64,000 bases of DNA. It comes from Diaphorobacter nitroreducens (lineage in GTDB: Bacteria; Pseudomonadota; Gammaproteobacteria; Burkholderiales; Burkholderiaceae_C). Of the stretch, positions 24,418-37,455 are shown piece after piece. The position numbers and the translations under genes were made by a program. Within the stretch, counting starts at the first letter, position 1, and every line of letters begins with the position of its first letter. The notes below the pieces were generated by a model. The model saw nothing but the letters and a program-made list of their open reading frames with translations, searched no databases and was not told where the DNA came from. Location: NCBI GenBank assembly GCA_003755025.1, contig RJVL01000001.1:372001-436000 (forward strand), read 5' to 3'.

Positions 24418-25886
24418 TCTTCCATCCAGGTGTGTCCTTCGCGGGCCACCAGCGCGCTGGCGGCGCTGGGGCCCCAGCTGCCAGCGGCATAGGGGCGTGG
24501 GCCTTCGCCACGGGCGTCCTGCTCGGCCCAGGCCTGCATGATGGGTTCCACCCAATGCCAGGCGGCTTCCTGTTCGTCGGCGCGCACGAACAGATTCAGG
24601 CGCCCGGCGATCACGTCCAGCAGCAGCCGCTCGTACGCTCCCACGCGCTGGCTGCCAAAGCGCTGGTCGAAGTCCAGGTCCAGCTGCACGGGCGCCAGCG
24701 CCTGGGCTTCGGAAATGCGCATGCCGCGCTTTTCCTGCCCCGCGGCAAACAGGTGCAGCGCCACGCCGTCGCGCGGCTGCAGGTGGATCACCAGGCGGTT
24801 GGCTGCGCCCAGCGGCGTGCGGTAGATGGCGTGGGGCGTGGGGCGGAAGTTGATGGCGATGTGTGCCTCGCGCGCGGCCAGGCGCTTGCCGGTGCGGATG
24901 TAGAACGGCACGCCCGCCCAGCGCCAATTGGCGATCTCGGTGCGCAGGGCGACGAAGGTTTCGGTGGTGCTGCCGGGCGCCACGCCGTCCTCGTCGGCAT
25001 AGGCGCGCACGCCCTCGCAGGCCGTGGTGCCGGTGGAATACTGGCCGCGCACCACGTCCTGCAGCAGCGTGGCGGGTGTCCACGTACTCAGCGAACGCAG
25101 CACCTTGAGCTTCTCATCGCGGATGGCATCGGCATGGGCGTTGATGGGCGGCTCCATGGCGATCGCGCACAGCAGCTGCAGCGCGTGGTTCTGCACCATG
25201 TCGCGCAGCGCGCCGGTCTGGTCGTAGAAGGCGCCACGCTGCTCCACGCCCAGCTGCTCGGCCATAGTGATCTCGATGCTGGCGACGGTCTCGCGCCGCC
25301 ACAGGGGTTCGAACAGCGCGTTGCCAAAGCGCAGCGCCAGCAGGTTCTGCACCGAGGGCTTGCCCAGGTAGTGGTCGATGCGGAAGATCTGCCGTTCGTC
25401 GAACACGCTGCGCACCGCGGCGTTGATGGCACGGTTGGAAGCCAAATCGTGCCCCAGGGGCTTTTCCAGCACCACGCGGGTGGCGGGCGTCGCCAGGCCG
25501 GCAGCGCCGAGCTGCTCGCAGACGGTGGTGAACAGCGCGGGCGCGGTGGCCAGGTACATCACCACCGTGTCGGCGTGGCGCTCGCGCAGGCGCCGCGCCA
25601 GCAGGGCGTAATCCTCTGGCTGGGACAGATCCATGCGCTGGTACTGCAACACCGCGGCAAAGCGTTCGAATTCTTCGTCGCTGGGGCGCTTTTCTCCCTC
25701 CACATCGGCAAAGCGCCGGGCAATCAGCGCGCGGTAGTCATCGTCGCTCAGCGCGTCGCGCGCCACGCCGATGATGCGTCCCTGCGGCGGCAGGGACCCG
25801 TGGCGAAAGGCCTGGAACAAGGCAGGCAGCAGCTTGCGCCAGGCGAGGTCGCCCGTGCCGCCGAAGAGGACCAGATCAAAGCTCAT
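24411..25886 (-). CDS. zwf: Glucose-6-phosphate 1-dehydrogenase
   Basis: A 491-residue enzyme oxidising glucose-6-phosphate to 6-phosphogluconolactone with NAD(P)+. The nucleotide-binding start [20 protein letters not shown] and the substrate motif [28 protein letters not shown] with the catalytic His are present. RIGKRL-type [15 protein letters not shown] lies later in the sequence. The length is normal. It is upstream of and overlaps hexR, and is divergent from tal-pgi across about 195 bases. Together the four genes handle entry to the Entner-Doudoroff and pentose-phosphate routes. Confidence 0.96.
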   Translation of the reverse strand: MSFDLVLFGGTGDLAWRKLLPALFQAFRHGSLPPQGRIIGVARDALSDDDYRALIARRFADVEGEKRPSDEEFERFAAVLQYQRMDLSQPEDYALLARRLRERHADTVVMYLATAPALFTTVCEQLGAAGLATPATRVVLEKPLGHDLASNRAINAAVRSVFDERQIFRIDHYLGKPSVQNLLALRFGNALFEPLWRRETVASIEITMAEQLGVEQRGAFYDQTGALRDMVQNHALQLLCAIAMEPPINAHADAIRDEKLKVLRSLSTWTPATLLQDVVRGQYSTGTTACEGVRAYADEDGVAPGSTTETFVALRTEIANWRWAGVPFYIRTGKRLAAREAHIAINFRPTPHAIYRTPLGAANRLVIHLQPRDGVALHLFAAGQEKRGMRISEAQALAPVQLDLDFDQRFGSQRVGAYERLLLDVIAGRLNLFVRADEQEAAWHWVEPIMQAWAEQDARGEGPRPYAAGSWGPSAASALVAREGHTWMEEC

Positions 25887-26081
25887 GAGCCAGCTGCGGT
25901 GATGTGTAGAGGGTTGATCGATGGGAAAACGGTGCCCGCATGGGGCGCCATATCCAGTGCACGATGTTATCGAGTTTCATGGTCGGCATTGACCGACACG
26001 GGGCGGGCCGTGGCCGCGCATACACTTGCCGGTTCGCGCCGGGGCTGGGCTCCCCGCGCCTTTCTCCCTGGACAACACGCC

Positions 26082-27028
26082 ATGAACCAACTCGACGCGC
26101 TCAAGCAGTACACCACCGTGGTGGCCGACACCGGCGATTTCAAGCAGCTGGCCCAGTTCCAGCCGCAGGACGCCACCACCAACCCCTCGCTGATCCTCAA
26201 GGCCGTGCAAAAGCCCGAGTACGCGCCGCTGCTCAAGGACTGCGTGACGCGCTGGCATGGCCGCGCCATCGACGAGTTGATGGACCGGCTGATCGTGCGT
26301 TTCGGCTGCGAGATCCTGTCGATCATCCCTGGGCGCGTGTCCACCGAGGTGGATGCACGCCTGTCGTTCGATACCGCGGCGACCGTGGCGCGTGCGGAGC
26401 GCATCGTGGAGCTGTACCAGGCCGAAGGGCTGCACATCGACCGCGTGCTCATCAAGATCGCCGCCACGTGGGAGGGCATCCAGGCCGCGCGCCAACTGGA
26501 GCAGCGCGGCATCCACACCAACCTTACGCTGCTGTTTTCGTTTGCACAGGCGGTGGCCTGTGGTCAGGCGAAGGTGCAGCTCATTTCGCCCTTCGTCGGA
26601 CGCATTTACGACTGGTACAAGAAGCAGGCCGGCGCAAACTGGGACGAGGCCGCCATGGCCGGCGCCAATGACCCGGGCGTGCAGTCCGTGCGCGCCATCT
26701 ACAACCATTACAAGCACTTCGGCATCGGCACCGAGGTCATGGGTGCGAGTTTTCGCAACACCGGGCAGATCGTCGCGCTGGCGGGCTGCGACCTGCTGAC
26801 CATCGCCCCCGAACTGCTGGCCCAACTGGCCGCCAGCGATGCACCGGTGGCACGCGTGCTCGACCCCGAGGCGGCACGCCGCGTTGCGCTGCAGCCGGTG
26901 CAGTACGACGAGGCGGGCTTTCGCTATGCGCTCAATGCCGACGCCATGGCCACCGAGAAGCTGGCCGAAGGCATCCGCGCATTTGCGGCGGACGCGGCCA
27001 AGCTGGAACAACTGATGCAAGCCGCTGC

Positions 27029-27032
<4 letters not shown>
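26082..27032 (+). CDS. tal: Transaldolase
   Basis: A 316-residue class I aldolase-type enzyme of the nonoxidative pentose-phosphate pathway. The start [19 protein letters not shown] at 26082 gives the normal length. [14 protein letters not shown], the Schiff-base Lys in [13 protein letters not shown], and [12 protein letters not shown] with VMGASFRN are all present. Its stop overlaps the pgi ATG (ATGA), so the two are cotranscribed. The short inverted repeat GTCGG-CATTGA-CCGAC at 25982-25997 in the promoter region could be an operator. Confidence 0.96.
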
Positions 27033-28645
<1,613 letters not shown>

Positions 28646-28675
28646 AACGGGGTGCGCTTCCTGCTCTGACGGGGC

Positions 28676-29656
28676 TCAGGCGCGCGCTCCCTGGGGCATG
28701 GCCGGCGCATCATCTACAGGCGCCGGCTGGAGTTCTGGAGCCAGGGCGACCCGGTTGCGGCCCTGGTCCTTGGCGGCGTAGAGCGCCTGGTCGGCGCGCT
28801 CCAGCGTTTCCTGGGGTGACGAATGGGGCAGGTGCAGCGCCAGGCCGGCGGACATGCTCAGGCGCAGGCCCGGCGGTGCGTTGGGCACGGGCAGGGCAGC
28901 GATGGCTTCGCGCGTGCGCTCCAGCAGGGTCTGGGCGCTGCGTGGTTCGATGTCGCTGAGCAGCAGCAGGAACTCGTCGCCGCCCCAGCGCGCCAGCACA
29001 TCGGTTTCGCGCACATTGGCGCGCAGGGCGTCGGCGAACACCCGCAGCACATGGTCGCCCATGGCGTGGCCGTGGTGGTCGTTGACGCGCTTGAAATGGT
29101 CCACATCGATCATGGCGAACAACAACGTGCCCTGCCCGCGACGGCGCCGCCGGCACTCCAGCTGGATCAGCTCGACCATGGCGCGGCGGTTGTACAGGCC
29201 CGTGAGCTCGTCGCGCATGGCCAGCGCGCGGTTTTCCGCGAGGGCTTCGGCCAGCGCCTCACGTTGCCGGTCCAGGCGCTGGCGCATCTGCTGCACGCGC
29301 AGGTTCACCACCATGCACCCGGCTAGCACGATCAGGATCATGGCTGCGTAGGCGCCATCCATGACGTCGAACGTCGTCGCGTAGAAACGCGGCGAGACGA
29401 CCACCGCCGCCGAGAACGCCGCCATCGCGTAGAGCCCGATGCCCACGACCTGGCGCGGCGGCAGGCCCAGCGCACCGAAGAACAGGATCATGGCCAGCAC
29501 GGAGGGCACCACGCCTCGGCCTTCCCCTGCCAGCACGTAAGCCACGGCGCCGCTAGTAATGGTCCACGCCATTTGCACCAGGGTCAGGGACGGATCGCGC
29601 AGCCGCTCGGACCAGCCGGTGCGGATCAGCAGCGTGATGACTGCGAGCCCCCCCAC
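28676..29656 (-). CDS. Membrane-anchored diguanylate cyclase (GGDEF), open part
   Basis: The frame from GTG 29656 encodes 326 residues: several membrane segments (GAVAYVLAG, VLAMILFFGALGLP, GIGLYAMAAFSAAVVV, MILIVLAGCMVVNL), a short coiled coil (about residues 122-142) and a GGDEF domain. The latter has DELTGLYNRRAMVELI, IDVDHFKRVNDHHGHAMGDHVL and the active-site WGGDEFLLLL. It should make cyclic di-GMP. No RxxD inhibitory site is obvious upstream of GGDEF. The usual first membrane segment lies in another frame upstream (29626-29835), so the gene appears frameshifted. The GTG start is only a fallback. Confidence 0.8.
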   Translation of the reverse strand: MGGLAVITLLIRTGWSERLRDPSLTLVQMAWTITSGAVAYVLAGEGRGVVPSVLAMILFFGALGLPPRQVVGIGLYAMAAFSAAVVVSPRFYATTFDVMDGAYAAMILIVLAGCMVVNLRVQQMRQRLDRQREALAEALAENRALAMRDELTGLYNRRAMVELIQLECRRRRRGQGTLLFAMIDVDHFKRVNDHHGHAMGDHVLRVFADALRANVRETDVLARWGGDEFLLLLSDIEPRSAQTLLERTREAIAALPVPNAPPGLRLSMSAGLALHLPHSSPQETLERADQALYAAKDQGRNRVALAPELQPAPVDDAPAMPQGARA

Positions 29657-29835
29657 CGAAAGTGCCGCCGCACAGCGTCCAGGTGGTGGTTTGCGCTGGG
29701 GTGGTGCAGCAACAGCATTACCAGGGCGCTGGAGCTCATCAGCAGCAGCGCGAGCAGCGCCATGCCGACGCGCACACGCCGGTAGGGGTCGCGGGAGAGG
29801 ATGCAGGGAAAGAGACGGCGAGGGGTCGTGTGCAT
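29626..29835 (-). pseudogene. Out-of-frame N-terminus of the diguanylate cyclase
   Basis: From ATG 29835 the frame encodes MHTTPRRLFPCILSRDPYRR followed by a membrane helix VGMALLALLLMSSSALVMLLLHH, then loses sense. Adding one base in the run of four G (plus strand 29698-29701) would join HH to PQRKPPPGRC and continue into the GGDEF frame without a stop. It is therefore likely the true start of the downstream cyclase, separated by a one-base deletion or a sequencing error. Confidence 0.6.
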
Positions 29836-30031
29836 GGCGGAGGCTCCTGCGAAGGGCCGTGCGATGGCGGTACGGCCAGAGTGAACCGCTAGCAATGAAT
29901 TACTAATATTTACATATAAATACAATTATGCGAGGAGCGCAAAGCTTGCTTTTGTGTAGGGGTATTGGGGAAAGGCGGGCCAGATCCGCGCGCAGTGCGC
30001 CGCGGAAGGTCGCCCGCCACGCACGCAGGCG

Positions 30032-30060
30032 AAAAAAAACCCGCAAGCACTGCTTGCGGG
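30032..30060 (-). terminator. Rho-independent terminator of groES-groL
   Basis: The minus strand reads CCCGCAAGCA/TGCTTGCGGG followed by eight T, about 45 bases after the groL stop. Confidence 0.92.
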
Positions 30061-30105
30061 CTGGGTGCTGCCTGCGCCTTCAGGGCGCAGACAGGGCTCT
30101 GGCAA

Positions 30106-31755
<1,650 letters not shown>

Positions 31756-31758
31756 CTA

Positions 31759-31823
31759 CAAATTTGAATCAAATGGGCTGCCAACGCTGATCTATCAAGC
31801 GCAGGCAGCTATGAAAAATGAGT
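31759..31823. repeat. Dispersed repeat half-copy between groES and groL
   Basis: It contains CTATCAAGCGCAGGCAGCTA followed by TGAAAAATG, matching the right half of the repeat family. The left half (GGGCTGCCAACGCTGATCTA) is diverged. It lies in the groES-groL spacer, upstream of the groL ribosome site. Confidence 0.45.
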
Positions 31824-31836
31824 TGACCAGAAGGGA

Positions 31837-32127
31837 TTACTTCTCGACGACCGCGAACAGGTCGTCTTCCTTCATCACCAGCAGCTCGTCGCCATTGACC
31901 TTCACGGTCTGGCCGCTGTATTTGCCGAACAGCACGCGGTCGCCGACCTTCACGTTCAGGGCGATCAGCTCGCCCTTGTCGTTCTTCTTGCCAGGGCCAA
32001 CGGCCAGCACTTCGCCTTGATCGGGCTTTTCCGCAGCGTTGTCGGGGATCACGATGCCCGAGGCGGTCGTGGTTTCGCTTTCGATACGTTTGACGATCAC
32101 GCGATCGTGCAGGGGGCGAAGATTCAT
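31837..32127 (-). CDS. groES: Co-chaperonin GroES (Cpn10)
   Basis: A 96-residue co-chaperonin. The ATG at 32127 is selected because [40 protein letters not shown] is the standard N-terminus. The mobile loop, the [36 protein letters not shown] end and the length all fit. It caps the GroEL ring. It is the first gene of the operon, controlled by CIRCE and a promoter between 32213 and 32266. Confidence 0.98.
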
Positions 32128-32212
32128 TGCATCTCTCCTGATAACAAAAAGGATTGCGACATCAAACAACGCGCCCGCAACGCGGGCGCAGGGAACTGAC
32201 ACAGCGGTGTTG

Positions 32213-32239
32213 TTAGCACTCATCTGTTTCGAGTGCTAA
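32213..32239 (-). promoter_or_regulatory. CIRCE operator (HrcA binding site)
   Basis: TTAGCACTC, a nine-base spacer, GAGTGCTAA is an exact match to the CIRCE consensus. It lies just downstream of the groES -10 box, so HrcA bound here would block transcription, with release on heat shock as known in other bacteria. The hrcA gene is not in the window. Confidence 0.95.
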
Positions 32240-32266
32240 TGATAGAGGCATTCGTGACAGTTTCAA
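32239..32266 (-). promoter_or_regulatory. groESL promoter
   Basis: On the minus strand TTGAAA (32266-32261), 16 bases, TATCAT (32244-32239). The -35 side reads CTTGAAA, which also resembles a sigma-32 -35 element. It overlaps the CIRCE element at its downstream edge. Confidence 0.75.
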
Positions 32267-32505
32267 GAGACACAGGTCTTGCCAGATCGTCTTCACACGC
32301 CTGTAGTCCTACTTGCAGCTTCCTCGCTCGTTGCTTGGATAGCGAGTGTCCCTTCGTACAATCCAGCCAAAAAATCAGGCGCTCCTGACTTCTCGGTGGC
32401 GCCGTCATCTTCGTCTTACTTTTACATCGCATATTGGTGGTGTGCAGCCTTTCTTCCTTCTTATAGAAGCTGCGTGCCTCAAGCGTTGACCGTTCCTGGA
32501 ATCCA

Positions 32506-32889
32506 ATGGCCTCCTTGCAGTTGACCACCACGCTCATGGGCTTCGGCTTGGCAGCGTTAATCCTTTACCTCATCCGCCGCGATCATTTGTACGTGATGCA
32601 CGGATTGTTTTGGGTTTTCGTGGCGAGCGCTGCGGCTTTTTTGGGAGTCTGGCCGGGGCTTATCGATAAGTTGGCTGGCTTGGCAGGCATTAGTTATCCG
32701 CCTGCGCTGCTGCTTTTGCTAGCGTGCATGGTCCTTTTGGTGAAGGCGCTGCACTCGGATATGGTGAACACGCGTATCGAGCGGGATGTTCGGAGACTGA
32801 ATCAGCGCTTGGCATTGCTGCAGGCTGATATTGAAACCCAGAGAATTGCGGCGGAGCCGTTGAACTCCAACGAGCACCTCTCGGTATGA
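32506..32889 (+). CDS. DUF2304 domain membrane protein
   Basis: A 127-residue protein with three membrane segments (LMGFGLAALILYLI, LFWVFVASAAAFLGVWPGLI, YPPALLLLLACMVLLVKAL) and a C-terminal amphipathic or coiled-coil helix rich in Arg, Glu and Gln. This is the pattern of DUF2304 proteins, often found beside polysaccharide glycosyltransferases and proposed to accompany undecaprenyl-linked sugar transfer. No catalytic motif is visible. Its stop overlaps the manC start, making it the first gene of the locus. Confidence 0.75.
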   Translation: MASLQLTTTLMGFGLAALILYLIRRDHLYVMHGLFWVFVASAAAFLGVWPGLIDKLAGLAGISYPPALLLLLACMVLLVKALHSDMVNTRIERDVRRLNQRLALLQADIETQRIAAEPLNSNEHLSV

Positions 32890-34367
32890 CGACCGAGTTA
32901 CTTCCCGTCATTCTGTGTGGCGGCTCTGGTACCCGTTTGTTCCCTTTGTCGCGTGAAAGCCACCCCAAGCAGTTCCTTGCCTTGACTGGCCCGCAAACCA
33001 TGCTGCAGCAGACGGCCATGCGTTTGCGGGGATGGAATGAGGGCATCTCATTGGCGCCGACGCCTACCTTGGTATGCCACGAAGAGCACCGCTTCTTGGC
33101 CGCGAGTCAATGGGGGGAAGTGGAAAGCGGGGCGGCATCGATCATCCTGGAGCCGGTTGGGCGCAACACTGCACCCGCGCTGACACTGGCTGCGCTGCAT
33201 GCCTGCCGGGATGGCGGAGATCCGGTGATGCTGGTGATGCCTGCCGACCATGTGATCCAGGACATTACAGCTTTTCAAAATGCTGTACGCGCAGGGCTCG
33301 AGTACGCGAGTCGAGGCGCCGTGATCACCTTCGGCATCTTGCCCCAATATCCTGAAACTGGTTTTGGCTACATCCAATACCGGCACGAACACGCAGAAGA
33401 CAGAGTGTGTCCGGTGGAGGCATTCACCGAAAAACCTCCTCTAGCCTTGGCGCAGCAATATGTGCAGCAGCAGAATTTTCTATGGAATAGCGGCATCTTC
33501 ATGCTGCGCACCAGCACATGGCTGAGGGCCCTGCAGCTATGCAACCCAAAGATTCTTGGCAGTTGCCAGGCCGCCATGCGTTCGGCAAGACACGATCTGG
33601 ATTTCATCCGTCCTGACAAAGCCGCCTTCACCGCCTGTCCATCCGACTCTATTGACTACGCGGTGATGGAGAAACTCTTGGAACATCCTGAGTGGGGCAT
33701 TGCCTGTTCGGTTGTATCTCTGAAAGCAGGTTGGTCTGACGTGGGCTCTTGGGATGCCCTGTGGAAGGTCATGGAGCGAGACAGTCGCGGTAATGCAGTC
33801 ATTGGCGGCGCCGTACTGCACCAAGACTGCAATGACACCCTGTTCATGTCCAATAGCCGACTAGTGACTGGCGTAGGGTTGCGCGACTTGGTTGTCGTAG
33901 AAACCGCCGACGCGGTGTTGGTGGCAGACAAGCGCTGCACCCAAGAAGTGAAGAGCCTGGTCAATCGTCTCAGTCAGGCGGGACACAGAATTACCAACCA
34001 GCATCGCAAAGTGCATCGGCCGTGGGGCTGGTACGACCTGATCGATAGCGGGGAGCGCTTTCAGGTCAAGCGCATCGTGGTGAACCCCGGCGCCAGCCTC
34101 AGCCTGCAAATGCACCAGCATCGCGCCGAGCACTGGGTGGTGGTGAAAGGTGAGGCAGAGGTCACCCATGGTGAGCGTAATTTCTCATTGAAGGAAAACG
34201 AGTCCACCTACATCCCGCCAGGGCACAAGCATCGCTTGCGCAATAGAGGGGCTCAGCCGCTTGAGATCATCGAAGTTCAGTCGGGTTCCTACCTGGGTGA
34301 GGATGACATTGTTCGCTTTGATGATGCCTACGGCCGGATCGATGCTTCTGAGAGTCCCCATGGCTGA
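32886..34367 (+). CDS. manC: Mannose-1-phosphate guanylyltransferase / mannose-6-phosphate isomerase (type II PMI)
   Basis: A 493-residue bifunctional enzyme making GDP-mannose. The nucleotidyltransferase domain opens with PVILCGGSGTRLFPLSRESHPKQFL and has EPVGRNTAPALTLAA, MPADHVI, FTEKP and SDVGSWDAL. The cupin isomerase domain near the C-terminus has HRPWGWYDLIDSGERFQVKRI and QMHQHRAEHWVVVKGEAEV. It supplies GDP-mannose for the surface glycan. GC content falls somewhat compared with the groESL side. It overlaps the neighbouring genes at both ends. Confidence 0.95.
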   Translation: MTTELLPVILCGGSGTRLFPLSRESHPKQFLALTGPQTMLQQTAMRLRGWNEGISLAPTPTLVCHEEHRFLAASQWGEVESGAASIILEPVGRNTAPALTLAALHACRDGGDPVMLVMPADHVIQDITAFQNAVRAGLEYASRGAVITFGILPQYPETGFGYIQYRHEHAEDRVCPVEAFTEKPPLALAQQYVQQQNFLWNSGIFMLRTSTWLRALQLCNPKILGSCQAAMRSARHDLDFIRPDKAAFTACPSDSIDYAVMEKLLEHPEWGIACSVVSLKAGWSDVGSWDALWKVMERDSRGNAVIGGAVLHQDCNDTLFMSNSRLVTGVGLRDLVVVETADAVLVADKRCTQEVKSLVNRLSQAGHRITNQHRKVHRPWGWYDLIDSGERFQVKRIVVNPGASLSLQMHQHRAEHWVVVKGEAEVTHGERNFSLKENESTYIPPGHKHRLRNRGAQPLEIIEVQSGSYLGEDDIVRFDDAYGRIDASESPHG

Positions 34368-35484
34368 GTCAATCGCTGTGCTGAAGTTGCCAGAGGTGGT
34401 GGAGGTTTTGCATCTCGCTGCAAAAGCGTCCATCTCCGCCTCGGGTATTGGTGTGCTTGTCATCAACTACAACACGGCTCGACAAACGCTGCGCTGTCTG
34501 GAATCCATCCAGCAGTCCAAATTGCTGCCTGATTGGGTTCTGGTGCTCGATAACGCTTCCGCGTCGGACGACTATCAGCACCTCTTACAAAACGCGCAGT
34601 CCCCCCAGGCGGGCAGCCTCCACATTTACCGGTCAGAGACAAACCTGGGTTTCGCCCAAGGTAGCAATGTACTGATCGATTTGCTGCTGCAAAACGCCTC
34701 TTGCCAGCGCATCATGCTGCTCAACAACGATGCGGTGGCCCACCCAGACATGTTGGGCAGCCTGGATGAAATGCTCAACACGGCTGGAGACGTGGCTGGA
34801 CTAGCAGGTGGCCGCATGCACAGACTGGCTGCACCTGATGAGGTGGATACCCTGGGTATCGCCATCTATGCCAGCCTGATGCCCGCTGACCGAAAAACGC
34901 TGGACGACATCTACGTCGGTCCCACTGGTGGTTGCTGCATGCTCACACGGCGGTGTGTCGAGCGTTTGTTGGCTTTGTCTGGATACTGCTTCGACCCGCG
35001 CTTCTTCTGTTACTGTGAAGATACCGATTTGGTGCTGCGCGCTTTACTCCTGGGCTACCAGCCGGCATACCTGGACAAGTTATTAGCGTGGCATGAAGGC
35101 CAAGCCAGCAGCGGCGGTGGATACAACCCCTTCATTGCCTACCACGGCTTGCGCAACACGCTGTGGATGCATATCAAGCTGATACCAGCACGTCTGCTAT
35201 GGCGCAACTTCCTACGTTTGCTATTGGCCCACATCCTCATGGTAGGCCGTCACACGATGGCGGGGCGATTTTTGTTGATATTGCGGGTGTATCGCGATGC
35301 GTTATATCGCGCACCCGAGTTCTTTCACGAACGCAGGCAGCTTATGAGTCGCATGCATGGTTCTGACGCCATAAGTGCGCTCTGCCATCGCATCACCCAC
35401 CGTTTCTATCGTTTGGGATACCTACGATTGGTGTTGCAGTCACTCCCGGTTTTCAAACATTTTTTCTCAGATTCCAAGGTATGA
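34360..35484 (+). CDS. Glycosyltransferase family 2 (rhamnosyltransferase-like)
   Basis: A 374-residue GT-A fold transferase. [19 protein letters not shown] starts the fold, [10 protein letters not shown] and [14 protein letters not shown] (DxD-equivalent NND) form the nucleotide-sugar site, and [33 protein letters not shown] hold the acceptor region with the ED base. It resembles dTDP-rhamnose transferases of the WbbL class, which fits the rml genes immediately downstream. The start MAESIAVL at 34360 overlaps manC. The first 30 residues are not part of the catalytic fold. Confidence 0.85.
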   Translation: MAESIAVLKLPEVVEVLHLAAKASISASGIGVLVINYNTARQTLRCLESIQQSKLLPDWVLVLDNASASDDYQHLLQNAQSPQAGSLHIYRSETNLGFAQGSNVLIDLLLQNASCQRIMLLNNDAVAHPDMLGSLDEMLNTAGDVAGLAGGRMHRLAAPDEVDTLGIAIYASLMPADRKTLDDIYVGPTGGCCMLTRRCVERLLALSGYCFDPRFFCYCEDTDLVLRALLLGYQPAYLDKLLAWHEGQASSGGGYNPFIAYHGLRNTLWMHIKLIPARLLWRNFLRLLLAHILMVGRHTMAGRFLLILRVYRDALYRAPEFFHERRQLMSRMHGSDAISALCHRITHRFYRLGYLRLVLQSLPVFKHFFSDSKV

Positions 35485-36551
35485 CGGTTTTGGTAACAGG
35501 CGGCGCAGGCTTCATTGGCGCCAACTTTGTGCTCGACTGGCTGGCTGTCGGTGACGAGCCGGTGGTGAACCTGGACAAGCTCACCTACGCGGGCAACCTG
35601 CACAACCTGGACAGCCTGCAGGGCGATGGCCGTCACGTGTTCGTGCAGGGCGACATCGGTGACCGCGCGCTGCTGGATCGCCTGCTGGCCGAGCACCAGC
35701 CACGCGCCGTGATCAACTTCGCCGCCGAATCCCACGTAGACCGCTCCATCCACGGCCCCGAGGACTTCATCCAGACCAACGTCGTCGGCACCTTCAGGCT
35801 TTTGGAGGCCGTCAGGCACTACTGGCAAGCGCTGCCAGCTACACAAAAAGAAGCATTCCGCTTCCTGCACGTGAGTACCGACGAAGTCTATGGCAGTCTG
35901 GCGCCGGCTGCTGCGGCCTTCACCGAAGAGCACAACTACGAGCCCAACAGCCCGTACTCCGCCAGCAAGGCGGCCAGTGACCACCTGGTACGGGCCTGGC
36001 ACCACACCTACGGCCTGCCGGTACTCACCACCAACTGCAGCAACAACTACGGCCCGATGCACTTTCCGGAAAAGCTCATCCCGCTGATGATCGTCAACGC
36101 CCTGGCAGGCAAAAGCCTGCCCGTGTATGGCGACGGCATGCAGATCCGGGACTGGCTGTACGTCAAGGACCATTGCAGCGCCATCCGGCGCGTGCTGCAG
36201 GCGGGCCGGCTGGGCGAGACCTACAACGTAGGCGGCTGGAACGAAAAGCCCAACATCGACATCGTCAACACCGTGTGCGCCCTGCTGGACGAGTTGCGCC
36301 CGCGCAGCGACGGCCAGAGCTACACAACCCAGATCACCTACGTTACCGACCGCCCTGGCCACGACCGCCGCTACGCCATCGACGCACGCAAGCTCGAGCG
36401 CGAACTGGGCTGGAAGCCCGCGGAAACCTTTGAGACCGGCATCCGCAAGACCGTGCAGTGGTACCTGGACCACCCCGAATGGGTGGCCCAGGTGCAAAGC
36501 GGTGCCTATCGCGAGTGGGTGCAAAAGCAATACGAAGGCGCTGCGGCATGA
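35481..36551 (+). CDS. rmlB: dTDP-glucose 4,6-dehydratase
   Basis: A 356-residue extended SDR enzyme, second step of dTDP-L-rhamnose synthesis. The NAD-binding motif is [12 protein letters not shown], catalytic STDEVYG and [15 protein letters not shown] (Tyr/Lys), and [28 protein letters not shown]. The start overlaps the preceding glycosyltransferase by four bases and the stop overlaps rmlD. The segment around 35820-35850 faintly resembles the dispersed repeat but gives an ordinary RmlB sequence. Confidence 0.97.
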   Translation: MTVLVTGGAGFIGANFVLDWLAVGDEPVVNLDKLTYAGNLHNLDSLQGDGRHVFVQGDIGDRALLDRLLAEHQPRAVINFAAESHVDRSIHGPEDFIQTNVVGTFRLLEAVRHYWQALPATQKEAFRFLHVSTDEVYGSLAPAAAAFTEEHNYEPNSPYSASKAASDHLVRAWHHTYGLPVLTTNCSNNYGPMHFPEKLIPLMIVNALAGKSLPVYGDGMQIRDWLYVKDHCSAIRRVLQAGRLGETYNVGGWNEKPNIDIVNTVCALLDELRPRSDGQSYTTQITYVTDRPGHDRRYAIDARKLERELGWKPAETFETGIRKTVQWYLDHPEWVAQVQSGAYREWVQKQYEGAAA

Positions 36552-37438
36552 ACATCCTCTTGCTGGGCAAGAGCGGCCAGGTGGGCTGGGAACTGCAGCG
36601 CAGCCTGGCCGTGCTGGGCCGGGTCACCGCGCTGGACCACGACAGCACCGAGCACTGCGGCGACTTTGCCAACCCGGAAGGCGTGCGCGAGACCGTGCGC
36701 GCCCTGCGGCCTGACGTCATCGTCAACGCCGCCGCCCACACTGCCGTGGACAAGGCCGAGAGCGAACCCGAGATTGCCCGGCTGCTCAATGCCACCACGC
36801 CCGGCGTGCTGGCAGAAGAAGCTGCGCGCCTGGGGGCCTGGCTGGTTCACTACAGCACCGACTACGTGTTCGACGGCAGCGGCACGCGGCCTTGGGTGGA
36901 AACCGATGCGCCGGCTCCGCTGTCAGTCTATGGCGCCACCAAGCTGGAGGGCGAACAGCACATCCAGCAGACAGGGTGCCACCACCTCATCCTGCGCACC
37001 AGCTGGGTCTATGCCGCACGCGGCGGCAACTTTGCCAAGACCATGCTCCGCTTAGGCAGCGAGCGCGAGCGCCTCACCGTCATCGACGACCAATGGGGTG
37101 CGCCCACGGGGGCTGACCTGCTGGCCGACGTGACGGCACATGCCGTCCGCCATCTGCAAAGCCGCCCCGGGGACGGCGGCCTGTACCACTGCGTGGCCAG
37201 CGGCGAGACCACTTGGCACTCTTATGCTAAATACGTTCTGGAGCATGCCAGGCAAGCGCGGCCAGCTATTGAATTGAAAGCAACCGAGGTGGCGCCCGTG
37301 CCCACCAGCGCCTTTCCTACGCCGGCGCGGCGCCCGCACAACTCGCGCTTGGACACCACCCGGCTGCAAACCACCTTCGGCTTGGTGCTGCCGCATTGGC
37401 AGCAGGGCGTGGCGCGCATGCTCACCGAAATCCTCTGA
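36548..37438 (+). CDS. rmlD: dTDP-4-dehydrorhamnose reductase
   Basis: A 296-residue SDR enzyme making dTDP-L-rhamnose in the last step of the pathway. [18 protein letters not shown] is the nucleotide-binding start (GxxGxxG), with [35 protein letters not shown] (Tyr/Lys pair) and [13 protein letters not shown]. The ATG at 36548 overlaps the rmlB stop. The region after [23 protein letters not shown] (37240-37290) may include a decayed repeat half. The enzyme has normal length. Confidence 0.96.
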   Translation: MNILLLGKSGQVGWELQRSLAVLGRVTALDHDSTEHCGDFANPEGVRETVRALRPDVIVNAAAHTAVDKAESEPEIARLLNATTPGVLAEEAARLGAWLVHYSTDYVFDGSGTRPWVETDAPAPLSVYGATKLEGEQHIQQTGCHHLILRTSWVYAARGGNFAKTMLRLGSERERLTVIDDQWGAPTGADLLADVTAHAVRHLQSRPGDGGLYHCVASGETTWHSYAKYVLEHARQARPAIELKATEVAPVPTSAFPTPARRPHNSRLDTTRLQTTFGLVLPHWQQGVARMLTEIL

Positions 37439-37455
37439 CCGACCCCCCCATTGCA

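Larger units (their letters stand above)
32128..32505. other. Regulatory region between groES and the polysaccharide locus
   Basis: Apart from CIRCE and the groESL promoter, the 240 bases on the right side hold no gene I can support. A promoter for the rightward polysaccharide genes should lie here. The long leader of groES (about 85 bases after CIRCE) includes a small GCGCCCGC/GCGGGCGC hairpin at 32170-32190. Confidence 0.5.

Noticed and set aside
24432..26081. A long plus-strand open frame upstream of and in frame with tal
   Set aside because: It is the reverse of zwf in high-GC DNA; transaldolase similarity begins exactly at the ATG at 26082.
35818..35850. A dispersed-repeat copy inside rmlB
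   Set aside because: Only the string CAAGCGCTGCCAGCTA resembles it and the encoded peptide is ordinary RmlB sequence; kept only as a weak trace.
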